From: Anisodus tanguticus
Lineage: Eukaryota; Streptophyta; Magnoliopsida; Solanales; Solanaceae
NCBI GenBank assembly: GCA_034509755.1
Contig: CM067557.1
Coordinates: 12,376,001 to 12,440,000, forward strand
DNA length: 64,000 nucleotides
Reading direction: 5' to 3'
Shown one piece after another: positions 10,437 through 21,889 of this stretch. The notes under the pieces were generated by a model, which was not told where the DNA came from, did not search any database, and worked only from the letters and a program-made list of their open reading frames with translations. The position numbers and the translations under genes were made by a program. Position 1 is the first letter of the stretch; each line of letters starts with the position of its first letter.

Positions 10437-10799
10437 TTGAATATTGTTGTTTAGTTTTGAGCATGTAAATATTTCTTGTGTTTCAATTTATATGATAAAG
10501 TTTGAAACAAGAAATAGTTTTATTTCTGGAACTTTGGTCATAAATATGTCAGAAATATATGTGTATAACTATATTACTTTTGAAATCTGTGACCATAGAC
10601 ATTTCATATAATATTTGCATGAGTATAAAATTTTCTTATTAAGGTGAAATGAGAAGTTTAAAATTATTTTCAAAATTTAAAAGTTATCATTTTCAACGGA
10701 TTAAAAAGGAAATGTGCTACATAAATTGAAACAAAGCCAGTAATAAATAGTTTCCTTCTTATTTTTACTCCTACTAGTTATCTTTTGTACTGTAATTAA

Positions 10800-11251
10800 G
10801 AGGTCGTTTGGTTGTTGGTTAGAATTATGCATGTATTAGTAATCTAGGATATAATCATTCATGTATAATTAGTTATGTCATTTTTTAACTCGCATAAAAT
10901 AATACAAAAGTCGAATCATAACTTAACATATTTTATTTATGTGAGATTGTAAAATGGTAACTGAATACCATATTTAGTGTGTTGAATTTTATACGACACA
11001 ACTAAAAGCTAGCAAACATGATATTAATTATGCTAGTTTTAATACATAAATAATTTTCTTCGTCATCGACAACCAAATGACTCATCTCGAGATTATAATT
11101 TTGGGACTAATTTATTCCCCACCTCCCAGGTGTGTAAAATAACAATAAGATTAAGATATTAATTTATTCTGGAATTAGTTATATGCTTAATCAATCAAAA
11201 TATAAATTTAATTTTAAATATCTCACTTTATCTCATGAACAACGACCCCTA
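10800..11251. mobile_element. possible hAT-like MITE
   Basis: The left end reads AGAGGTCGTTTGGTTG and the right end CAACGACCCCT. These are imperfect inverted copies of an AGGGGTCGTTTG-type terminus frequent in plant miniature elements. The interior also contains GACAACCAAATGACTCATC near 11069-11087, which would match the left end as an internal inverted copy. No clean TSD was found, so the edges are approximate. Confidence 0.4.
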
Positions 11252-11597
11252 AGTGTGTACTTCCTCCGTCCCAATTTAAGTATCTTAGTTTGACTCAAGA
11301 CCGTCTCAAGAAGATTGGGAGCCTAAAACCAAACTTCATAGAGAGGCCCTAATTTTTTTAAAGGAAAGATAATCGTATACATTTTTGTTTAAATCCTATT
11401 TTTCTATCTTTGTTAGATGTGCCGTCATTAATTACTAGTATTTTATACTAATAGATTTGTTTTAACAAATTTTTTAAATTGATAATATAGCTAATACATT
11501 CAATCTCTCTTGAGACATTGTTGTTCTAAGTAATATTTTATCAATTTTAATTTTGAAAAACTACTTTCGGCTTAGGCAACAATTATAGAAACTATTA
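11252..11597. other. spacer with one-ended MITE remnant
   Basis: TACTTCCTCCGTCCCAATTT at 11261-11280 is a single Stowaway-type terminus without its partner. The rest is AT-rich with nothing coding. Confidence 0.45.
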
Positions 11598-11817
11598 CTC
11601 CCTCCGTCCCAAAAAGATTGACCTAGTTTGACTTGATACAAAATTTAAGAAATAAAAGAAGACTTTTGAAATGTGTGGTTCAAAACAAAGTTTAGATATT
11701 TGTGTGGTTGTAAATGATCTCATAAAGTTAAATTATTTCTAAATATAGAAAGGAATCAATTTTTTTTTGGGACAAACTAATAAGGAAAGTAGGTCAATCT
11801 TTTTGGGACAAAGGAAG
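11598..11817. mobile_element. Stowaway-type MITE, 220 bp
   Basis: The left end CTCCCTCCGTCCCAAAAAGA continues TTGACCTA. The right end TAGGTCAATCTTTTTGGGAC continues AAAGGAAG. Together they form near-perfect inverted repeats of about 28 bp. TA dinucleotides flank both ends (11596-11597 and 11818-11819). Size, termini and TA target fit the Tc1/mariner-derived Stowaway class. It is non-coding. Confidence 0.9.
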
Positions 11818-13052
11818 TAGCATTAGCATTAAATTGTCGTTTGAGAGACTTTTCAAAATTGAGAATAAGAATAGTAAAATGGAGAATAAAAAAGGTAAAT
11901 ATATGAATAAATATTCAGCCCGAATCAAGTTTTACGATATAAATGAGACAATAAAATAGCTATTCAATTACCACGTAAAGTTATTACATTCCCAATTATT
12001 GCAACGATCGCCATATATATATATATATAATACAAGTTTTTAGGGAAAATGGGGGTCCTTAAAAAGTTGGGACCCCAAGCGATTGCTTTACTGGCCTTAT
12101 AGTTGAGTCAATCCTGATTTGATTAAGCATGAAGTTTAAAAAATAAATAAATAATTTTGAATTTTATGGTCCTCACTAAAGATGTATGTGTCATTTAAAT
12201 TTTATGATATTAAACTTGTAAAAACTTATTAAATATAAAAAAATATTTTTTAGAACAAATCAAAAATAAAAGTGAGACACTTAAATTGAAATCGTAGTTA
12301 TTAATGAATAACGTTTTGTTTATGAGGTAATATCCATGTATAGTAAGCTTTTGTCAAATCAATAGGATCCACATTGCTTCATGCTGTTATATGTACTAAC
12401 CTGTTCAGTTCTGATTCTGAACAACCACGTGGTGTAAAATTACAATGATGTGTCATGTCCTGGTCCTGCTTATTTGTCAGGATACATGTTAAACTTTGTA
12501 CACTGTCTACACTAGATGGTTAATTAAAGCGACAAGTAACAAGCCTAATACATGGATAAATATACTGAACATGCTTTAATAAGTAATTATAGGGTAAAAA
12601 CTTTTATATTGTCAGCATATCAGTGAAAGTGTAGTCCTAGATTCCCTCTTCTCCATGATCACGTGGATGTAAGGAAAGAGTTGTGGGGGACGGGCACATG
12701 GCTATTGGCATAGGCAACCAGCTAGTTACTAGTGGTATACAATTTTTATTTTTTGGCGGAATACGACTTTTGAAAGTAGGTAGTATATTTTATTTAGGTA
12801 TTTGAATTATAATTTATTTCAATTGAATATTTCAACATGTGATAACTATTAAGTTTGTGAATTTGATCGACTGAAGGGGTTACAGGAGACGATAACCCCG
12901 TGCGAGGGAGGAAGCAAGGGGTCGAAGGCCATGACGAGGGTCTTTCGCATTTGGAAGATAGCTTAGAGGATACCCGATTTCTACTGATCTTTCACATTTG
13001 CATAATCATGTATTATATAAAAAGATATCATTTATTTAATAATAATAGTCGG
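11818..13052. other. spacer, no gene seen
   Basis: AT-rich DNA with a short (AT)n run at about 12014-12030. A higher-GC patch at 12870-12920 (AGGAGACGATAACCCCG, GGAGGAAGCAAGGGGTCG) has no recognised identity and no sustained frame. Confidence 0.5.
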
Positions 13053-13899
13053 TAGGGGTGGACGTATATCAGTTCGGTTCGGTTTTGTATCCGAAAAATA
13101 TGAACCGAATAAAAATCGTTTTTTTAAAAAGAAAATGAATACAACTTTTTTTAAAAAAACCCCGATATGTTCGGTTTATATGCCGAACGTATCGGATTAT
13201 ATTGGTTTTTTCTAGTAGGTCGGGCCGGGTCGGATCGGGGAATTTTTTAATTTATTTTTAAAATTAAATTTCCAAAACTGAAATTAACATTCACACCTAT
13301 ACTATCATGAAATTTTGACATTGAAATCTATTGTGTATCGTGAGACTTTTACTAAAGAAAAAGGAAAATTAGAAATCGATATGGGGAAAAACACAAATTG
13401 ATTGGGGAAACGGACGTTTTTGTAAAAATTGGTTGTGCCAAACCGCCTTTCGGCATTTTGACCGGCCCCATCTCAAAATAATATGCAAAATCAAACAAAA
13501 AATCGGGTAAAACGGACATCCGAGCGTAGAGTTATGACCATTTAAAATTTTATCAATTTACAACTACTTTTTCTCCCTACATTTTATGTCAATGCTTCCG
13601 TGATATGTTAATCAAGTTCATGCCGCATGCGACTTCCATAAAAGCTTCATAGATTAGCTTCAATGTCTATGATTCAAGATATAATAGTAGCTTAAAATAA
13701 AAAATAAAAAATAAAAAAATATATATATTTAATTCAGTTTTTCGGTTCGGTTCGTATCCAAAATTTAAAAACCAAACCGAATCACTAAATCCTGATTCGG
13801 TTCGATTTTTCAAAAAATCAATTTTTTTTTTTTTAAAAACGAACCGAATTTCGGTTTGGTTCGATTTTTTCAATTCTCCGAGTTTATTTCCCACCCCTA
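13053..13899. mobile_element. non-autonomous hAT-like element, 847 bp
   Basis: Terminal inverted repeats are TAGGGGTGG at 13053 and CCACCCCTA at 13891-13899. They are flanked by an 8 bp direct repeat with one mismatch: ATAGTCGG (13045-13052) and ATAGCCGG (13900-13907). Sub-terminal arms are rich in GGTTCGGTT on one side and AACCGAA on the other, so the element can fold back. An 8 bp TSD with a TAGGGG terminus is typical of the hAT superfamily. The interior has no transposase frame; the 91-codon minus-strand frame at 13667-13942 is an artefact of the low-complexity arm. Confidence 0.75.
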
Positions 13900-14044
13900 A
13901 TAGCCGGTGACAATCATGGTTATCTTCCCTCGAGGGTTTCAAGTAAAATTGTGTGTGTTCTTTTTTTTCATTCTCATTATCTAAATTTTCATTGCGTCAA
14001 GTGTTCCTGCAGGACACTAAAAATTTTGGAAAAGCTTTTGTGGG

Positions 14045-14235
14045 TTCTCTTGAACGCACATTACGTAGATAAATTAATCACATAAAATATGTCACTTCCT
14101 TTAATTATACACATCAACCTCGATTGAAACATAACTAAGGTTTTACGACTTACTGAATTAACTAATGTGTATAATTAAAGAAAATGACATATTTTAAGTG
14201 GTTAACTTATCTATGTAATTGTCGTTTGAGAATAT
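14045..14235. mobile_element. foldback MITE, about 190 bp
   Basis: The left arm contains TTACGTAGATAAATTAATCA and CATAAAATATGTCA...TTAATTATACACAT. The right arm carries the inverse ATGTGTATAATTAA...TGACATATTTTAAGTG and AACTTATCTATGTAA. The pairing extends outward through TTCTCTTGAACGCA against TGTCGTTTGAGAAT. Each arm is about 70 bp with few mismatches around a short loop. No TSD was resolved and the family is not assigned. Confidence 0.65.
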
Positions 14236-14302
14236 GCGTAGAAGATTTTTAAAAGTTGAACCGAAAGTGTTTAATAAAAGCACTTTATCATGAGTACATA
14301 TG

Positions 14303-14903
14303 TGTTGGATTTTGAGCCTTTTGCCTTCCTACGTGGATAAATAAAATACATTTTGGACCAAGCCCACTATTTATAAGATCAAATTAGGCCTTATTTTATT
14401 AACACAAGAGTGAATTTATAGCAGTCATATAGAGAGAAAAAGTGAGGGAGAAGTGCTGATTTTCGCACCAGAGAAAATCAGCTACAGTAGTCCACTTCAA
14501 ACTGCGTATTTCGATTCATAACTGTTGGACCGTGCTCCAATTTTACCTAGGGGTTCTCAACATCTGGTTCTTGAATATCAACTGTGGATATTGAATTTTG
14601 TGGTCTGTAGCTCCAGGTTTTCGAGCACGAACATTAGCTCATTTTTGGGGTGATTTCTCTTTCTTCACTAGTTTCCTCTTCACATTGAAGGATTTTTTCC
14701 ACGTAAATTTGGTGTCTCTGGCATATGATTTATTTTTTCTTATTTTGGTATTTTATTGTTGGTATAATCGCTGCCCGTATATTCGTTTGTGCTTAAAATT
14801 GATGTAATCCTCTTGTTCAAATAGTGTGGAAAATTTTGACTTGGGTATTTCTTCCGCTATTACCTTGTCATGTGATTTAGTATTTGCTTATTTCTTTCCA
14901 ATA
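14303..14903 (+). repeat. 5' LTR of the first copia element
   Basis: 601 bp from TGTTGGATTTTGAGCC to TTCTTTCCAATA. It matches 18960-19846 in blocks such as TTTTCGCACCAGAGAAAATC and CACGTAAATTTGGTGTCTC. The terminal CA appears as TA, a transition. Confidence 0.88.
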
Positions 14904-14906
14904 AAG

Positions 14907-14918
14907 TGGTATCAAAGC
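14907..14918 (+). other. primer-binding site of the first copia element
   Basis: TGGTATCAAAGC lies three bases after the 5' LTR. It differs from the initiator-Met site TGGTATCAGAGC by one G-to-A change. Confidence 0.85.
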
Positions 14919-14958
14919 TTGTGGTTGTATTTGGTTGTGTTGATTGTCTATTTAAATT

Positions 14959-15832
14959 ATGGAGACAAATATGAGCAAGATGGTTTATTTAAATGGCAGT
15001 AATTATCATATTTGGAAAGGCAAGATGAAAGATCTTCTATTTGTCAAGAAAATACATTTACATGTGTTTGCTTCTAACAAGCCCCAGTCTATGAATGATG
15101 AAGATCGGGAATTTAAGCACCTACAGATTTGTGGTTATATTAGACAATGGGTTGAAGATAATGTGCATAATCATATTGTGAATGAGACACATGTTAGAAG
15201 TTTATGCGATAAACTCGAGACACTTTATGCTTCAAATACTGGCATTAACAAGTTGTTCATACTAAAACAATTAATGAATATTAGATACAAAGAGGGCAAT
15301 CATATTTCTGATGATATTAATGATTTCCAGGGTGTCCTTGACTGGCTATTTGGAATGAGTGTCAAGTTCGATGATGAAATATAGGGACTTTGGCTTCATA
15401 ATACTCTGCCACACTCTTGGAGAACTCTTCAGGTTTCTTTGAATAATTTTGCTCCTAGTGGTGTTGTAACTATGAAATATGTTAATAGCGGTGTCTTACA
15501 TGAAGAGATGAGAAAAAGATCTCAAGCCTCATCTTCTTCAGCTTAACACTTCGATGTTTTGGTTACTGAATATAGGGAGAAGCAACTTCAGAGGTCATAA
15601 TAACATAGGAAAAAGTAGAATCAAGTCAAGATCCAGGTACAAGAATGTTACATGTTACTATTGTCACAAGGAAGGCCATATCAAGAAATATTGCTACATG
15701 TTTAAGAGAGACCAGAAACAACAAAAGAAGGATGGAGATAATGAAAATTGTGTTGCTATTTTTGCTAAAAATGATCTTCTTGTTGCTTGTGGTAAAAATG
15801 ATATCAATCTTGTTTGTGATGAGTCTACCTGA
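14959..15832 (+). pseudogene. copia gag with zinc knuckle
   Basis: From ATG 14959 the frame reads VYLNGSNYHIWKGKMKDLLF, YIRQWVEDNVHNHI, CDKLETLYASNTGINKLFIL and LMNIRYKEGNHISDDINDFQ. This is the UBN2-type copia gag core. A TAG at 15382 and further stops interrupt the next part (LWLHNTLPHSWRTL). The zinc knuckle CYYCHKEGHIKKYC (CX2CX4HX4C) sits at about 15653-15694 in the 15554-15832 frame. Gag would package the element RNA. It is non-functional because of the stops. Confidence 0.88.
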
Positions 15833-16165
15833 TTTGTGGATTCAGGTGCCACTTCTCATGTCACGCCAAAGAAGAAATTATTTTATTCTTATACTCCAAG
15901 TAATTTTAAAATGTTACAAATGGACAATAATAGTGAGGTTGAGGTATTGGGCATTGGTATAGTTTGCTTGAAAAGTAAGAATGGTTCGAGGTTGGTACTT
16001 AACAATGTCAAGCATGCTTTAGATGTTCGTCTGAATTTAATTTCTATAGAAAAGCTTGATGATGAGGGTTATGATCAAACCCTTGGTGGTGTCCAGTGGA
16101 AGCTTCTTAGAGGTTCAATGAATATAGCTCGAGGTAATAAGATATCTGACTTGTACTTATTTTAG
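15833..16165 (+). pseudogene. copia protease region
   Basis: The aspartic protease motif VDSGATSHVT begins at about 15836, preceded by a stop in place of the usual residue before it. The frame continues LGIGIVCLKSKNGSRLVLNN and NLISIEKLDDEGYD, typical of the protease C-terminus and the start of the pre-integrase segment. It ends with a stop at 16163-16165. Confidence 0.85.
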
Positions 16166-16189
16166 GGCTCCTTTTGTAAAGACTCAATA

Positions 16190-17373
16190 AATTTGGTGGA
16201 GAATGATACTTCATCAGAGTTATGACATAGAATGTTGAGTCATATGAGTGAGAAGGAATTGATAGTTTGACTAAGAAGAATTTGCTTTTTGGAGTGAAAC
16301 AAGCAAAGTTAAAGAGATGTATTCATTGCTTAGCCGGAAAACAGAAAAAAAAATCAGAGTCATTCACCTTCACGAAAGCTTGATTTGCTGGAATTGATAC
16401 ATTCTGATTTGTGTGTTCCTTTTAAAGTAAGGTGTCTTGGTGGTGCACTTTACTTTGTGACTTTTATTGATGATCATTCTCGCAAACTCTGGATATATTC
16501 TTTGAAGTCCAAAGATCAAGTACTTGGTGTGTTCAAGACTTTTCAGGCTTTAATTAAGAGACAGACAAAGAAGAAACTAAAATATATATGCTCCGACAAT
16601 GGTGATGAATATATTGGTCCTTTTGATAATCATTGTAGAGAACATGGTATTCGACATTAGAAAACTCCTCCAGTGACTCCTCGGTTAAATGGTTTAGCAA
16701 AGAGGATGATCATAACTCTAGTTGAGAGGGTTAGATGTTTGCTTTCAGTTACTAAGTTGCCAGATTCATTTTGAGCAGAAGCACTTAATATTGCTGCATA
16801 TGTTATCAATTTATCTCCTACTGTTGCTCTGGATGGTAATGTCCCTGATAGATTTTGATTTGGTAAGGATGTCTCTTATGCTCATTTAAGAGTTTTTGGG
16901 TGTAAACATTTGTGCATATTTCTATGGATGGGAGGTCAAAGCTGGAAGTTAAAACTAGGTAGTGTATCTTCATTGATTATGGTCAAGATGAATTCGGCTA
17001 TCTTTTCTATGATTCAGTTGAGAAGAAACTTATTAGAAGCCGTGATGTTGTTTTCTTTAAAGACCAGACAATTGAAGATTTTGATAAAGCTGAGAAGGTT
17101 GATTCTCAGAGCAGTAAGAGCTAAGTTGATGTTGATCCAATTCCTGTGACTATTGCACCTGAAGAAAATCTTCAAAATAATGAAGATCAAGTTGATAATG
17201 AAGATGGTGATCATGTTCAGAATGACCAGCATGATGTTGTTGATGCTCAAGTGCAAGATGATGTGGTTGGCCAGCAACCAAGCATATTGATGCTCCAGAG
17301 AGTTCTCTCAGAAGATCTACTAGAGATAAAAGACCTTCATTTTATTATTCACCTAATGAGTATGTACTCTTGA
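16190..17373 (+). pseudogene. copia integrase
   Basis: The 16385-16660 frame reads LELIHSDLCVPFKV, YFVTFIDDHSRKLWIYSLKS, and YICSDNGDEYIGPFDNHCRE. It holds the first two catalytic acidic residues of the integrase core (D in HSDL/FIDDHSR region and D in SDNG). Frames continue in pieces through TPRLNGLAKRM, where the catalytic Glu region (NG.AER.N) reads NGLAKRM, an apparent Glu-to-Lys change. An acidic C-terminal hinge follows (APEENLQNNEDQVDNEDGDH). Several stops and shifts. Confidence 0.82.
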
Positions 17374-17406
17374 CGGACGGGGAGAACCAGAATGTTTTTA
17401 TGATGT

Positions 17407-18290
17407 CATGAATAGTGAAGAAAAAGAAAGGTGATTTGACGCTATGCAAGATGAGATTAAATTTTTACATGATAATCATAAATTTGATTTGGTTAAGCTT
17501 CCTAAAGACAGAAAAGCTCTGAAAAACAAGTGAATTTTTAGGGTGAAATATAAAGATGGTAACCTAGTTCCACGGTACAAAGCTAGATTGGTTGTAAAGG
17601 GCTTTAATCAAAAGAAGGGAGTTGATTTTGATGAAATCATTTCTCCAGCTATGAAGATGTTATCTATTTAGATTGTTTTAGGCTTAACTGCAAGTCTAGA
17701 TTTAGAGGTTGAGCAAATGAATGTTAAAACTGCTTTTCTCTATGGTGACTTAGATGAAGAAATTTTTATGGAGCAACCAGAAGGTTTTGAAGTTAAAGGA
17801 AAAGAAAATTATGTTTGCAAATTGAAGAAGAACTTGTATGGTCTGAAACAAGCTCTCAGACAGTGGTACAGGAAATTTGCCATGAGTCAACAAGGCTTCA
17901 AGAAGACTTCTTCAGATTATTGTCTTTTTGTGCAAAAATTCTTTGATTGTGACTTTATCATTTTATTGTTTTATGTTGATGACATGTTTGTCGTTGGTTA
18001 TAATGCTTGCAAAATTCAAAAGTTGAAGCAAGAGTTGAATAAGTCTTTTGCTATGAAAGACTTGGGACCAGCAAGACAAATTCTTGGCATGCAGATTATC
18101 CGTGACAGAGAGGCCAAGAAGTTGTGGTTATCACAAGAGAAGTACATTCAGAAAGTACTTCACAGGTTCAATATGGATAAAGCTAAGGTTGTCGGTACAC
18201 CTTTAGCTATGCACTTCAAATTGAGCATGAAGCAGTGTCCTTCTAGTGATGATAAGAAGGAAGATATGAAGAAAGTTCTTTGTGCTTGAT
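17407..18290 (+). pseudogene. copia reverse transcriptase
   Basis: The frame begins near 17407 (MQDEIKFLHDNHKFDLVKLP) and is cut by stops at about 17531 and 17669. It runs openly from 17717 to 18289: MNVKTAFLYGDLDEEIFMEQ, PEGFEVKGKENYVCKLKKNL, YGLKQALRQWYRKF. The polymerase box is YVDDMFVVG near 17971, with both catalytic Asp present, followed by LGMQIIRDREAKKLWLSQEKY and CSTP-like VVGTPLA. RVT_2 family. Confidence 0.92.
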
Positions 18291-18838
18291 CTGTTGGCAG
18301 TTTGATGTATGCAATTATTTGTACAAGATCATATATTTCTCATGTTGTTGATATTGTTAACCGTTTTCTTTCTAATTTAGGATGAGGGCATTGGAATATT
18401 GTGAAGTGGGTTATGAGATATCTTTGTGGCATTTCTAGTATGAGTTTGTATTTTAAGACAGAAAAGTCTATTCTTTGTAGTTACACTGATTCAGTTATGA
18501 CCGGTGATGTTGATACTCGCAAATCTACTTCAGGCTACTTGGTAACTTTTGCAGAGGGAGTTGTGTCTTGGCAATCTAGGTTGCAAGAATGTGTTGCTCT
18601 ATCTACTACAGAAGCTGAGTTTATTGCTGTCGTTGAATCTTGTAAAGAGTTACTCTGGATGGAGGGATTCTTGGAGGAACTTGGCTTTGCTCAAGAGAGG
18701 TATGTGTTTCATTGCGATAGTCAAATTGCCACTTATCTTGGTAAGAACTCTACATTTTATGATAGGTCGAAATACATTGATGTGAGATACCATTGGATTA
18801 GAGATGTGTTAAATTCTAAGTTGCTTGAACTTGAGTAG
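18291..18838 (+). pseudogene. copia RNase H
   Basis: The frame at 18401-18838 reads MKWVMRYLCGISSMSLYF, YTDSVMTGDVDTRKSTSGYL, VVSWQSRLQECVALSTTEAE, FIAVVESCKELLWMEGFLEE and KYIDVRYHWIRDVL. This is the copia RNase H (YTDSD.AGD.D.RKST.GY ... STTEAEY). The second acidic position of YTDSD reads V (DSVM). The upstream join to the reverse transcriptase contains stops at 18288 and beyond. Confidence 0.9.
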
Positions 18839-18945
18839 ATTCACATTGATGACAATAGTTCAGTTATCATGACTAAAACTTTGTAAAGAAGGAAGTTTGA
18901 AGAGTGTTGCATGATCGCCGGGATGACGGTCTCCTCCACATAGTC

Positions 18946-18959
18946 AGGAGGGGGAGAAT
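18946..18959 (+). other. polypurine tract of the first copia element
   Basis: AGGAGGGGGAGAAT directly precedes the 3' LTR. Confidence 0.85.
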
Positions 18960-19558
18960 TATTGGATTTTTAGGCCCTTTTCTTTCCTATGTAGATAAAT
19001 AAAATACCTTTTGGATCAAGCCCACTTTTTACCTAAAGCCCACTATTTTTAATATCAACTTAGGTTTTATTTCATGAACACAAGTGGTGATTTTCGCACC
19101 AGAGAAAATCAGCTACAATAGTCTGCTTCGAACTTCGATTTCTAATTCGTTAACCGTTGGATCGTGCTCAAATTTGAACTGGAGGTTATCAACATCGGGT
19201 TCTTAGATATCAACGGTTGAGATTGAATTTTGTTGGCATTAACTCCCGGTTTTCGAGCACAAATAGTAGCTTATTTTTTGGGTGATTTTTCTCCTTTCTT
19301 AGTTTTTGGTGCTATCTTTTATGTATTGTTGCTCCGTGTTTGGTGTTGATGTTGTAGCCATTTGGAGAACATTATTGTAACTCTTATTGATTTTAGTGGA
19401 GCTTTTGTGGGTGTAGGTCCCGTACGTTGTTGTGCTTTGTCTTGAGCCGAGGGGCTCCCGAAAACAGTCGTTCTACCTACCAAGGTAGATGTAAGGTCTG
19501 TGTACACTCTACCCTCCTCAGACCCCACATTGTGGGATTTCACTGGGTGTTGTTATTT

Positions 19559-19627
<69 letters not shown>

Positions 19628-19846
19628 ATTGAAATGGTGTTTTCACGTAAATTTGGTGTCTCGTGCATGTGATTAATTTTGCTTGCTTTGGTATTTTATT
19701 GTTGGTATATCTGCTGCTCATATATTCGTTTGTGCTTAAAATTAGTTTTCTCCTCTTGTTTAAATTGTGTGGAAAGTTTTGACTTGGGTATGTCTTCCTC
19801 TATTTCTTTATCGTGTGATTTGGTATTTACTTGTTTCTTCCCAACA
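18960..19846 (+). repeat. 3' LTR of the first copia element, with SINE inside
   Basis: 887 bp from TATTGGATTTTTAGGCC (TG read as TA) to TTCTTCCCAACA. The extra 286 bp relative to the 5' LTR is explained mainly by the SINE at 19331-19627. The TSD ATATG follows at 19847. Confidence 0.87.
19331..19627 (+). mobile_element. TS-type SINE with long TTG tail
   Basis: The 3' half carries GAGCCGAGGGGCTCCCG, AAACAGTCGTTCTACCTACC, AAGGTAGATGTAAGGTCTG and CCCCACATTGTGGGATTTCA, then a TTG tract (19560-19627, broken once). These are TS SINE landmarks. The 5' tRNA-like head is not clearly recognised, so the start is approximate. It sits at a position where the 5' LTR has no such sequence. A possible TSD is GTATTG (about 19325-19330 and 19627-19632). 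Confidence 0.82.
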
Positions 19847-19851
19847 ATATG

Positions 19852-20178
19852 CTCAATTGAAATAAGTTGTAATTCGAGTTTATTGAAAAATTTAAAAGGT
19901 TAGTTAGCATGAATTAGACCTTGTCTGTTTTCGACGATTAGCTCAAAGTTCATTGGAGGGTAAGGTTAGATACAGCCTCTACAATTATTTATTCTTTACT
20001 ACTGGAATAAATTTGGCCGTTTGAAACAAAAGAAAAAGTATGAATTAATTATTTTTTTTGTCTACCATTTAAATCATCTTGTTTTGTTCCATGAGTTTCG
20101 TCTTATATGATAATGTGAAGCTTGGAGAAAGATAATATCCAATAGATTTCGTTACCAAGTCACAGATCGTTGATTGTA
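19852..20178. other. spacer, no gene seen
   Basis: AT-rich sequence without coding signals. Confidence 0.5.
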
Positions 20179-20359
20179 CTTCCTAGATTTTTTACTTTTT
20201 AAAATAATTTAATTTTAAATTTTTTATGTACCTTTAATGACATATTCTTATATCCCAATGGAACTTTTGATGGTATATTACCATAACTTATAAAAGTCTC
20301 ATTTCTTTTTTAATTTCGTACCTAGTCAAATATCGTAAAATAGAATCAAATGGAAGGAG
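20179..20359. mobile_element. degenerate Stowaway-like MITE
   Basis: Flanking TA pairs at 20177-20178 and 20360-20361. The right end GAATCAAATGGAAGGAG and the left end CTTCCTAGATTTT are weakly inverse. The interior (TTAATTTTAAATTTTTTATG, TAATGACATATTCTTATATC) resembles other family members. Assignment by resemblance only. Confidence 0.45.
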
Positions 20360-20361
20360 TA

Positions 20362-20912
20362 AGATGAAGTATTTGTTGTCCTAATTAACATTAACTTTAA
20401 CTTATTTATTAGCTAGCGTGGAAAAAAATGTGTAAAACCTATTATTGTTGTTAGATTATGAAATTAAAATCAGAAGTAGCTAGGTTAATTTGAAGAAATT
20501 GCAATATCTCTGGTGTTGGTTATAAAAATGAAAATAATTGTCATTTATTGCCCAATAAATAGGTTAACTTGTTTTGCCAAATAACTTCGTGACTTTGTCC
20601 TTTGCAAGAACGATATTGGTGGTCCTACTAATAGGGAAAAAGAAGGAAGAAGAAATATATAGCAGATTCATCTGAACTCGACAAAAAATCTTTTAATTAA
20701 ATTCAGCAACATTTGGCACTATGCCTTATGAGCAAATAAGTGTCATAATGCTTCGCAGGCGTTGTCAATGTCAGAAGGACACTGACATTTGATAGTTGAT
20801 TACAGTTAGGCAAGTAATAATAATATAAAAATTATTTATTAGAGAATTTATATATTATTTTATTTGAAATTGATAAAAATGAGATGGACGAAAAATAAAA
20901 CAAAGTTTCATA
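20362..20912. other. spacer, no gene seen
   Basis: AT-rich DNA with no sustained frame or repeat boundary found. Confidence 0.45.
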
Positions 20913-21113
20913 CTTTTTTCGTCTTAATTTATATGATATTTTTTTCTTTTTAGTGGATCCGAAAAAATGACATATTTTTATGCTTAGTAACAATTCAATT
21001 TTAAATTTACTTTTATATCCTTAATGAAATAATGTTTAGCCACACAAATTTTTATGTGTCAAGACAAAGACCTTCATATAAAATTGAACGGGTATAATTA
21101 GGACGGGAGAGAG
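20913..21113. mobile_element. Stowaway-like MITE, 201 bp
   Basis: The left end CTTTTTTCGTCTTAATTTAT and right end ATAATTAGGACGGGAGAG form an imperfect inverted repeat. TA flanks are at 20911-20912 and 21114-21115. The interior has the common AATTTACTTTTATATCCTTA block. Non-coding. Confidence 0.65.
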
Positions 21114-21889
21114 TATATTTGAATATTTAATTCCCAAAAATGGCTATGAATACCAAGTGTCCTCTTTATTTCCCTCAAATGAAGTGGACCAGTAGAATTT
21201 CATCATATGTGAGAAATAGAAATAGTACAATGATTCCTATGCTTTAATTTCTAACTTGCCAACGACCTAGGCATCACGATTATCAACAGAGATCCTATGT
21301 TATAACCTATATGTATGATAATGTGGCACCCATGACACGTTGTTGTCTCAATTAAATAGGACTTTCATTCTACTTATATTTATGTAAAAAAAAGGTAAAC
21401 TTCCTCGGTCCGTCCCCATAACAAGCTTCCTATTGGCTTCTCACCCGAGACTGATTAGCCTTGGCTAAACTTTGAAAATCGTAATGCCATAATGCTTTTC
21501 AAATTCTCCTAGCTAAAAAACAATTGAAGGTAGAAGGTTTTTGTATAACATTAATTAGCACAAAGTAACTCTAATACATATCAGTAGAATAATATATAAC
21601 ATCACAAATCTACGTCATTTGGCTTAATTTGAAAATAAGACCTCTAAAGCCTATTTATTTTCATTACGATTAAAATATTTGAATCTGAATACACATAAAT
21701 ATTGAAATATTGTATTAAGATTTGAATACTAAATGATTAAGAGTTAAAGACGGTATGTTTACTCATCAAAATCTGAACATATAGAACTTTTCTTTGCTTA
21801 AGAATTTATAACTATAAATTCATATAAAATACTAATTACTCGATCGAATACTGTATCAACAAAATAATTTTTAGAAAATTATTAGGTGG
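21114..21889. other. spacer, no gene seen
   Basis: AT-rich DNA, no sustained reading frame. Confidence 0.45.

Larger units (their letters stand above)
14303..19846 (+). mobile_element. Ty1/copia LTR retrotransposon, full-length but dead
   Basis: A perfect 5 bp TSD, ATATG, occurs at 14298-14302 and 19847-19851. The LTRs are 14303-14903 and 18960-19846, the second enlarged by a SINE insertion. A primer-binding site follows the first LTR and a polypurine tract precedes the second. The interior has the copia order gag, zinc knuckle, protease, integrase, reverse transcriptase, RNase H on the plus strand. Many in-frame stops and shifts break it. Pol motifs resemble Tnt1/Tork-like elements known in Solanaceae; that lineage is an inference. 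Confidence 0.92.

Noticed and set aside
19427..19721. Frames of 67-81 codons with poly-Leu/poly-Cys or poly-Asn/poly-Thr
   Set aside because: They read through the SINE TTG tail and are low-complexity artefacts.
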